Source: Corythucha ciliata
Lineage: Eukaryota > Arthropoda > Insecta > Hemiptera > Tingidae
Assembly: GCA_038030265.1 (NCBI GenBank)
Contig: CM075938.1
Location: 41,657,189-41,721,188 of the forward strand
Length of the DNA stretch: 64,000 nt
Direction: 5' to 3'
Shown here: positions 56,492 to 64,000 of the stretch, piece by piece
How positions within the stretch are numbered: the first letter of the stretch is position 1
Layout: each line of letters begins with the position of its first letter
Notes under the pieces: generated by a model
The model's database searches: none
What the model was told of the DNA's origin: nothing
The model's input: the letters and a program-made list of their open reading frames with translations, nothing else
Program-made: the position numbers and the translations under genes

Positions 56492-57390
56492 ATCTGAAAC
56501 AAAATATTTATTTTTTGAGCATAATGTTTTTCTCTGAGGCCAAAAAGCTCTAAGAAAAGTGAGTTTTTTAAAGAGAGGGTGACCCCACCCTCACTCGGAA
56601 ATGGAAACTCGGAGTTTTTCGCAGATTTAGGCGAGTTCCAACTACGGGTACACGTTCAGACTCACACAGTTGCTCGAGACACTGTCAGCAAATTTTAGCT
56701 TTAAAAAATGCATTTCTTATTTAGATTTTGTTCAAGAGGGAAGTTCCCAGATTTCAACGTGAAGAAAACTGGATTGTTGGTTAGCTGCACGAATATGCCT
56801 CGCCCTAAAACTGACTAAAATGTCAGATGATTTTCTACATCACCGTAAGCACTAGTGCAGCGATGAAACCGATCTATTTTCTTTCAATTTTTGAACGATT
56901 TTTTCTTTCATTGACTTGCCAAATAAACAACAAACTTGGAAGTAAAACGTTTTTGTTTAGCTACCTAAATAATTCTGAACGTCTATTTTTGAGTCAAGAC
57001 ACCGGTTTTTTTATTGAAGGATAAGACAGAGGGAAAGTTTTATGAAAAATCGTTCAGAGCTCGGAAAATTGTATTTTTTTCGGGTCAACTTGCTTTCTCG
57101 CTTCAGATCCAAAACTTCCCTCTCTCGTCATATCTTTATAAGTATACCTTTCGAATAAACAGTCAATTTATCTGATGAAAAGGAAAAGGATTAGTTCTTA
57201 TTGACTCCGTATCAAAACCAATTATTAAAACAACAAACTATAAAAATGTTGATCCGTGGTTCGCCATAATTTCATGTCTCATAGACACGATTTTTTTTCT
57301 CGAGGTTCCTTTACAGCAACATTTAAAATTAGTAATCAGTTAATACACTTCTCACAAAATTGTGGTGAAAATGGTAAAATTAATCGCTGC
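56492..57390. other. Region upstream of the myosin coding start, no gene
   Basis: No exon or repeat is recognised. A 5' untranslated exon of the myosin gene may lie here but cannot be located by eye. Confidence 0.35.
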
Positions 57391-58044
57391 AGGTCAGGCG
57401 CGTAGCCAGGATTTCTGGGGGGTCCGGTTTAGGTTCCGGTTCGGCGGGGGGGGGGGGTTTCCACTCTATGCCTATTCTTTTCAGTTTTTAATTACATACT
57501 ATTATTATTATTATCATTACTATTATCATTATTGTGTGATATTATTCCAATGTGTGTGAGCGGAGAAATTGAAAATAAAAAGTCTCCTTCAGGACATGGG
57601 AAATAAATCTGAAATTTCCAGACGTAGTAGTAGGCTCTGTTCAGACGGGTAATCACAGCCTAGTAGTCAAGAGTAAAGAGAGTTTCGGTTCCAATTACAT
57701 TGTGACCGCGGCCGTTCAGAAGGGCGAGTCAGCTACGCACTGCTTACTACGGTAGTCAAGTCATGGGGTACAAAGTCACCCTCTCTTGACCGTCCTAGGG
57801 ATCGGATTTTTATGCAAAAAACGTCAGTAGGAAATGGCGTATTGTCACATGTGTAGACATAAAGGACATTAAACATGCGTCATAAATTGTACAAATATGT
57901 GCTCACGGAAAAGTAGCTGACGAGCCTTTCCGAGCCGCGTGTCTATTCCTTTCTTTAAAAAATCCAAACGGATGGAGCTAATAACAGATTTACCGTGTGT
58001 GGATCCGGAGCCGGAAATCGTCAATTCATGATCACGAGACACTG

Positions 58045-58195
58045 ATAGCGTTTTCCATTTGTGTAAAATTCAGCTCTGGAGTCGAGCATTTCCACCCGTC
58101 TTCTCGGAATTATACCATTATTATGGTAACGGAGAAGACGCGGGTGGAAATGCTTGGCTCCAGAGCTGAATGTTATGGAAACGGAAAACGCCATA
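58045..58195. mobile_element. MITE with TAGCGTTTTCC ends, copy 2
   Basis: Same termini and hairpin as 31401-31545: TAGCGTTTTCCATTTG at the left, GGAAAACGCCA at the right, with inner GCATTTCCACCCGTCTTCTC and its complement. Confidence 0.75.
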
Positions 58196-58599
58196 AATTT
58201 ACACAGAAACGGCCACTGTAACGATCAAAACTAAATTTGCTGCAAAACTATCGTTTGTAGCCTTCTATTCCGGATTTTCTGTCAAAAACCTGAAAACTTT
58301 TCCCTCAAGAAAGTGACACTTTTGGAACTAAACTGCAAATTTTAGTCCCCTGAGACGGTAAACCTGAGACCATTTTTTTTTTTTTTTTTTGAGCTAGACT
58401 GGGAGCCAAATTGGTTCTTCAGCGAGTAGAACTCGCAAATGTTGTAGTGATACAGACCCGCGAAAATGTTTTTCTATTGTGAATAATCCACGAGAATGAT
58501 TTTGAATGTGGCGTACCGAGGTAGGAGCTAGAGGGGACGGACCGCCCTGAGGCCCTTACTAGGAGGGGGGGGGGGCTAAAAGCTTAAAGATGGAAAAAT

Positions 58600-59010
58600 T
58601 TCGGACGGCGATTTGGCTCTTTTCAACGATTTTCAGTCCATCCGACCTGGAAAATAGATCTACTTATTCGATTCATTCTACAAAAGGGATATTCTGGAAG
58701 CTAAAATTGAGAAATGCACTAATTCGCGCCTTACGGAAGCAACTTCATGGCTAAAATAGAGAAAATGTGCTGATCCTCAGTTTGTGTAGGTGGCTAGAAT
58801 TGAGAAGGCTCACTGAAGTGCAGTAGAAAAAGCGCTAATATCCGTGCCTAAAATAGCAAAAAAGCGTTCATTCGCCGTTTCCCGTTGCATCTTTCAGACA
58901 AAAATTGAGTACAAATCGCTGAATCGCGGTGTATGAAAGCCGTTTTACGGCTAAAATATAGAATAAGACGCTAATGTGCTGTTCTTGGGTTAAATCCGAG
59001 GCTAAAACTG
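58600..59010 (+). repeat. Family A ~30-bp degenerate array
   Basis: Units such as GGCTAAAATAGAGAAAATGT and GCTAATATCCGTGCCTAAAA recur with the spacing seen at 2760-3345. Confidence 0.6.
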
Positions 59011-59864
59011 GGAAATATTGTGGATTGTAAATTAGACTGTTTAAAAATTAGACTTCCACTTTTTCTCTCAGAAAACTGATGAAAAAAGAAGTAAAAAACC
59101 CGAATAAAACAGAAAGGGGCCTCCGGGCCTGCAAAGGGGTATGGACCAACAGAAAAAGCTTACGCGGCTTTTTCACTATCCCATGCGATCACTTTGCCTG
59201 CAGACTATTAGGTATCCTATACAATGCCCATGCAATTTTATTTAAAATGTCGCCTTCTATCAAAATAATGGCCTCAGAAATCGAACTAATTTCATACTTT
59301 GCCTGTGTGATCTAGGCAAAGTATAGAATGCCTAGGGATTCTCTACATACAGTGCCTGATTTCATACTTTGCCTTTAACACATATACTTTGGAAGAAATA
59401 CGCCAAAAACTGCAAAAAGTACGAAGATTTCGACGATTTTCGAGTACCCTAAAGTTAAGAGATCTTTCGAAGCTCCAAACTTGATATTACAGTGTTGGTA
59501 TATCTATCACAATATATCCCAAAAACATTTATCATCATCAACATTTATCATTTATTGATTACTTAATAAGATAAATTGATACATTTTATTTAAAATGTCG
59601 CCATTTATCAAAACAATGGCCACAGAATTGAGCCTCGTTAAGGGATTGTCTCCAGAAGTAGATAGGTAAGCAAAAATCAGCAACAAAAATCGGCAAAATT
59701 GGATTTTGGTCAAACCAGTTAGAATCGGGTTATAGAGCGCAATTAAGCCGCCCGTGAAATTGGTTTGTCAGCACAAAAAGCCGTGAAACTGGTGTTTTAG
59801 TGAGCGAAATCCGAGAAATTTGTGCTGAGTCAAGCCTGCGAACAAAAATGAAACAACAACGACG

Positions 59865-60443
59865 ATGACGACGACGAAACAAAATATGGCGACCCTACGT
59901 TGGATATTAACTTTTCGATGGTATCTATGGGCGTGGGCAACTGCCCACCCCTGCCCCCGTCTGGCTTTGCCCACGCAAGGGTCATGGGAAGGCATGACAA
60001 ATAGTGCATGTTGTGTCATGATTTTGACACGCCGAACCCGAAAATCAGACGACGCGTTTACTCCTCACTTTTTGACCGTACTTTTGTTATTCGTACAAAA
60101 ATCCAATCTACGGGGCAGGATTGACTATTTCTTTAAAAATGCTATCGGGCTTGGAACCGTCAAAAATGTAATTCCGCTAGTATTGAAGGCAGATGGAAAA
60201 ACACCGAAGCCTCGGGCCGCTCAAGTGAAGTTTGTGGCGAAACCGGCCCGCTTTGAGTACGGTGGAACGAGTCAACGTATAAATGGTGACGACTGGTATG
60301 CAGACAATGGTGCAGTTCTGCGTGTTCGTTCGGTGAAACATTTTTTTGATAAATGTATAAAAGGGGCCGTAGGTAAACGTTTTTTGCAGGGAAAAGAGGA
60401 ATTATTGAAAACCAAGTCACCAACCTCAAGTGAACATGACTGA
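59865..60443 (+). CDS. Orphan open frame, coding status uncertain
   Basis: A 192-codon frame starts inside transposon-terminus sequence, so its first 60 codons are unlikely to be real. The second half, from about 60112, reads GRIDYFFKNAIGLGTVKNVI ... KFVAKPARFEYGGTSQR ... VLRVRSVKHFFDKC ... KGAVGKRFLQGKEELLKTKS. It has balanced codon use and ends in a stop with no internal break. I do not recognise a family, and no splice partners are clear. It could be the last exon of an unknown gene or a transposon gene fragment. Confidence 0.25.
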   Translation: MTTTKQNMATLRWILTFRWYLWAWATAHPCPRLALPTQGSWEGMTNSACCVMILTRRTRKSDDAFTPHFLTVLLLFVQKSNLRGRIDYFFKNAIGLGTVKNVIPLVLKADGKTPKPRAAQVKFVAKPARFEYGGTSQRINGDDWYADNGAVLRVRSVKHFFDKCIKGAVGKRFLQGKEELLKTKSPTSSEHD

Positions 60444-62160
60444 CATGAGACCCCATCAAGCATCAATCATTATTTATTTAAATAAGAGCTCTTTTTCATT
60501 ATGGCCAGATCAAGAAAATGGGTGGTTTCCTTTCCGGACAAGGAAATAAACAAATGAAATGAAGGAAATGTACAGCTGAAAAATATAACTGTATAGTTCA
60601 GATCGGGTCCGGATTCAACTCGCAGAAAAACAGGGCGGCAAAAACGTTACTATTTTAGAGAAATTCTCTAGAAAGTTAAAATTATTTGTTTAAATGCAGT
60701 AAAAACCAGACATATGCACTTGAATGCGACAAACGACAACGTGCCAGAGTGTTCAGAAACGTTGAGTTATCTTAATTTCATCGAGGTACGCCCAGAGGAA
60801 AAAAATATGCGAAATCATTAGAATCCTATCAGTATTCCTATATTATTTATTATTCTGGGCACTCTTTGCGGTAATTTCCTGCCACCTTCGGGGATTTTAA
60901 TTTGGTGCTGTTTGTTATTTTGACTTGATTTTCGTTACGGTTTTAACTACGAATAATTGGAAGTAGGGATCAATACAGTAGGTTTTCTTTCACAAAAAGT
61001 ACTTCAATGGGAAATATTACCCCGTTAATAATGAGATAAACGACGGGTTGTTTGTATCCTCGGAAAGGATTAAGTTACGTAGATTACATCATAGTAATTT
61101 TTACTCTTCTCTGGAAATGATGTGATTGTTGGTTTTTGTAGATTAAAGAGGCGAAAGAGCCACACCGTGTGTGCCAGTCAGATTTGACCTTCATTCCTTG
61201 GCGTGGGTGACACAAGGCCATGTAAAAACGAGGATCTCGGATTCAGGGTGAGAGGAGGGTGCGTCTAGAAATTGTTCTTTCACCTTTTCGTACGGCACAA
61301 CAAGAGTGCGTAGCTCGCATGAGTCATGACCGACTGTCTTTTCAACCTCCGTCCTACAAAGCCACTATATTATCTCCGAGGGTTTTTTTGAGACATCGGT
61401 CCCCGCACGGGGATCTTTTTACAAACCTTAATATTTCCTTTTTAACGATTGCCGTCATTAGTTAAATGACTTTGTGCTTTTCTCCCTGCTAAACCACTGA
61501 AGACCGTGCGGGCTGTTAACCGTTTCTTCAGAACACTGCCTGCCCAAAATATTAAAAAAAGATTCCTTTTGAGCTTTGTTCACGGAACAATAAGCTCTTT
61601 TGTCATTTCTATCACATTGCCTTTTGAAGATTGGCGAGCTCATTGAACATCGAGTGTACGACCAATAGTGGAATACATACATATTTGATTTGCCTTCAAC
61701 GTATTCAAAAATTATTTCAATGTCTCATTTGTTCGCGGGCCACGGGCACGAAACAATCACATTTCAAATCAAGTCGTCTTTATTACATTTTCGCATCAAT
61801 ACAAACACATCTGTGGCCCAAGTATACCAAGGGTGAAGGGGTATAAAACGAAACAATACTGGGCGCTGGTGCTCAAATTATAACACCCGTTCATACTGCT
61901 CCTGCAGTACTGGCCCAAGTGGTGAAAATTCGTGGGGGTAACTAAACTAACTCTTTACTTAAAGTGGAAATCCTTCCCGCGTCCTCTTTTCGTTTTTTCT
62001 GAGGAATATAAAAAAAGGGAAAAAGTGTAAAGGATTATCAGGGCCGTCTTTATTACAGTTGGGACCCCGGGCACGGGATAACAGTGGACCCTCTCTTTTA
62101 ACGAATATCGTCCGCTAAAATAAATTTTGTATTGTACCTAATTATGATTTTCCAGGTCTG
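60444..62160. other. No gene recognised
   Basis: Apart from a repeated GTCTTTATTACA word (61766-61785 and 62045-62060) and a GGGCCGTCTTTATTAC terminus-like piece at 62041, nothing is identified. Confidence 0.4.
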
Positions 62161-62169
62161 ACTCACTAC

Positions 62170-62335
62170 AAAAAAAAAATATGTTCACTGATTTCGTACT
62201 CTAAAAACCATTTCGCGGATTTTTCTCGCTAAACCGCCATTGTCTCCGTTCTGGCTCACAGAAAACCCAATCGCGGTTGTTCTATTGCTGAAAAACTAAT
62301 TTTGCGGCTGTTTATCTCTGAGAAACCATTCGCCT
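62170..62335 (-). repeat. Family B ~30-bp array, short
   Basis: AAACCATTTCGCGGATTTTT, AAAACCCAATCGCGGTTGTT and AAACTAATTTTGCGGCTG follow at ~30-bp spacing, the reverse complement of the family B unit. Confidence 0.55.
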
Positions 62336-63289
62336 CGACGACGGAAGAGTTCAGTTTGTGGGACTAGAATACCACAGTACTATCCCAGAGCCTCCCAGGA
62401 GACGAAAATTCCAAGGGGAACTTGCATGAATGCCACATTTGGGAGAAAAGTAAACCGGTGAATTGGCACATGTACAGAAGGATATCAACACGGTGGTTGC
62501 AGCCCGATTGGTGCATTTGGTGATTTTAAAATAAATTTCAAAGTTCTTCAAGAAGGGATTGATGGTGCGAGGGGAAATGACGTCAATGGTCACTTGTGAA
62601 GCATCTGAGGGAACTATTAACATTTTTTGCTTACAAATAACAAGAACATTTGTCCCCCTGAAAATGCTTCTTACTCCCCTCTTCACCATACCATCCATTT
62701 CATTGAATAACCTTTGACGTTATTAAACTCCCACTCAAAATTTTTAAAAATTCGCTTTAAAAAAAAAGTCCTTGATTGATTTCAATGATTAATGTGAGCA
62801 ATGAGGAAGTAACATAAAAAATGAAAATCGCTGGAAACATTTTTTTTTCGAAACAAAATGGCTAAATATGACAAGGAATTGAATATTAGTGCGTAAATGA
62901 TTGATTTCAATTTATAGTGAAATAATAAAACTTGCCATTTTTTTTGTTACCTTAAACGGCCGGTCCGTGACTCGTGACGTAGTTAAGGCGTTGTGACCCC
63001 GCCCAATCTTCGCATCAGGGCTGTTATCATGTCTTGCCCTTTCTTGTCTCACCTGTTCGTCCTGAGTCCTATTGTTTGATGTGAGGGAAGCTATTGTGAT
63101 GGTTATGCGAATGATTCTAGTTTATTTCATGTCTAGCCTAGTCTATCTAGCCTATTTCAAATGGGTCCTGCAACCCAATAGTTTTAAAAATTGATAAAAA
63201 AATATAGGACCTGATTTACTTTGAACGGATCGTGTTTTCACGAGTTTTGGTAACCAAGCTATCACGACGGCATTATTTTGGAAAATGTG
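62336..63289. other. No supported gene; one unassigned minus-strand frame
   Basis: A 115-codon minus-strand frame (62698-62351, starting MDGMVKRGVRSIFRG) has no recognised motif and no splice context. I do not claim it as a gene. The rest is AT-rich. Confidence 0.3.
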
Positions 63290-64000
63290 TTACTTCCTCA
63301 ATAGCCTTGTGAAATAGCCCTCTTCAAGAAACACCAGTGCTTGAAAAATGTGCAAGTTCCCCATTAGCACTTGTTCTTAATTTTGGCCACGAAATGTGCG
63401 ATTTTTTTCACATTTAGGCATGTGAGTTAGCGCTTTTCCCCCATTTTAGCTGCGAGTTAGCGATTTTTATCAATTTTAGGGGGTGCCGGGTTGATTTTTA
63501 CGTGCGTCAGTAAATTAGGATGCCCCGCAAATGATTGCCTTTTACAAATTCAGCCACGCATTAGAGCTTTTTCGAAAGTATTTCACATTTATTCATGTTA
63601 TGAGTAACCACTTATTCTCAATTTTAGCCGCGAATCAGCGATTTTCTCAATTTAAACAGTGAATTATAGCGCTTTTTCTCTATACTACCAGCGTCTAGAC
63701 GACGAATTCACATTTAAGTGGCAATGAATTAGTTTATTTCTCATTATTAGCACCGAATTAGCGCTTCTTCTCAATCTTTGAAACTGCCTCCAAAAATCAC
63801 GAATCGGCGTTCTCCCAATTCCAGTTTTAAATATGAGCACTTTTTCTCATTTTTAGCCGTGCTAGCAATTCTTAATTTTGGCCACGAATATTTAGCCATG
63901 CGAGTTGGCGTTTTTTCCTCATATTAGCGGCGAATTATCAATTTTTCTCAATTTTAGCATTAAACTACGAATTTATGCGGTTAAAGTTGAGAAAAATAAT
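63290..64000 (-). repeat. Family A ~30-bp array at the right edge
   Basis: Reverse-complement family A units (TTTTCTCAATTTTAGCCGCG followed by AATTAGCG) recur every ~30 bp to the end of the window, for example near 63440, 63625, 63855 and 63930. The array continues off the edge. Confidence 0.7.

Larger units (their letters stand above)
57391..59985. mobile_element. Possible composite element with GCGTAGCCAG ends
   Basis: GGCGCGTAGCCAGGATTTCT at 57398 is followed by poly-G. At 59930-59985 the reverse complement reads GCGTGGGCAAAGCCAGACGG ... GGGCAGTTGCC, like the start at 33644. Between them are a TTA microsatellite (57499-57535), a MITE, a family A array and a small family B array (59700-59845). 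Confidence 0.35.

Noticed and set aside
2760..64000. Regularly spaced ~30-bp repeats that could suggest a CRISPR array
   Set aside because: The units are contiguous degenerate tandem repeats without unique spacers, in a genome with introns, so they are minisatellites.

Overview
This is a repeat-dominated window from an animal nuclear genome. The genes have GT-AG introns that are mostly 55-110 bp long, and the transposon load fits an invertebrate. The condensin, NatC, class I myosin and zinc-finger proteins, a Penelope-like retroelement, a THAP-type pseudogene and hAT-type elements point to an arthropod or a close relative, but I cannot name the species.

Five protein-coding genes are supported by reconstructed, phase-consistent exons. 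The 5' half of the condensin subunit gene NCAPD2 lies on the minus strand at the left edge (170-2330). A nine-finger C2H2 zinc-finger gene is at 24522-26563 (minus). A small two-exon UPF0390 family gene is at 45015-45373 (plus). An intronless NAA35 (NatC auxiliary subunit) is at 45809-48001 (plus). A 14-exon myosin gene of the Myo1C/Myo61F type is at 52182-56491 (minus); its last small coding exon was not found. These genes do not form an operon or pathway. They are housekeeping or regulatory genes separated by mobile DNA.

Almost everything else is transposon-derived and deeply nested. The clearest case is a 5.7-kb hAT-type insertion (7544-13292), proven by a perfect 8-bp target duplication. 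It contains two foldback elements, which in turn contain further MITEs. A second hAT-type insertion (39549-41983, also with a perfect 8-bp duplication) sits inside an older element and carries about five units of a 295-bp tandem repeat; its right part was later duplicated in tandem. A 2.1-kb block occurs twice (13401-15539 and 20776-22918). A decayed Penelope-like element (27400-29890) carries a MITE, and a LINE 3' relic (51250-51745) lies next to the myosin gene. A frameshifted THAP pseudogene (17545-18240) lies between two inverted 29-bp sequences.

At a finer scale, two degenerate tandem-repeat families with the same period of about 30 bp and a shared CCGCGAA core recur along the whole window, often inside elements that start with GGCGTAGCCAG. 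One foldback element (6847-7352) is built around nine copies of the palindrome CATTTCATGAAATG. Many other MITE families, inverted repeats and G/C homopolymers fill the remaining space. I found no clearly new functional system; the most original signals are in the repeat architecture.
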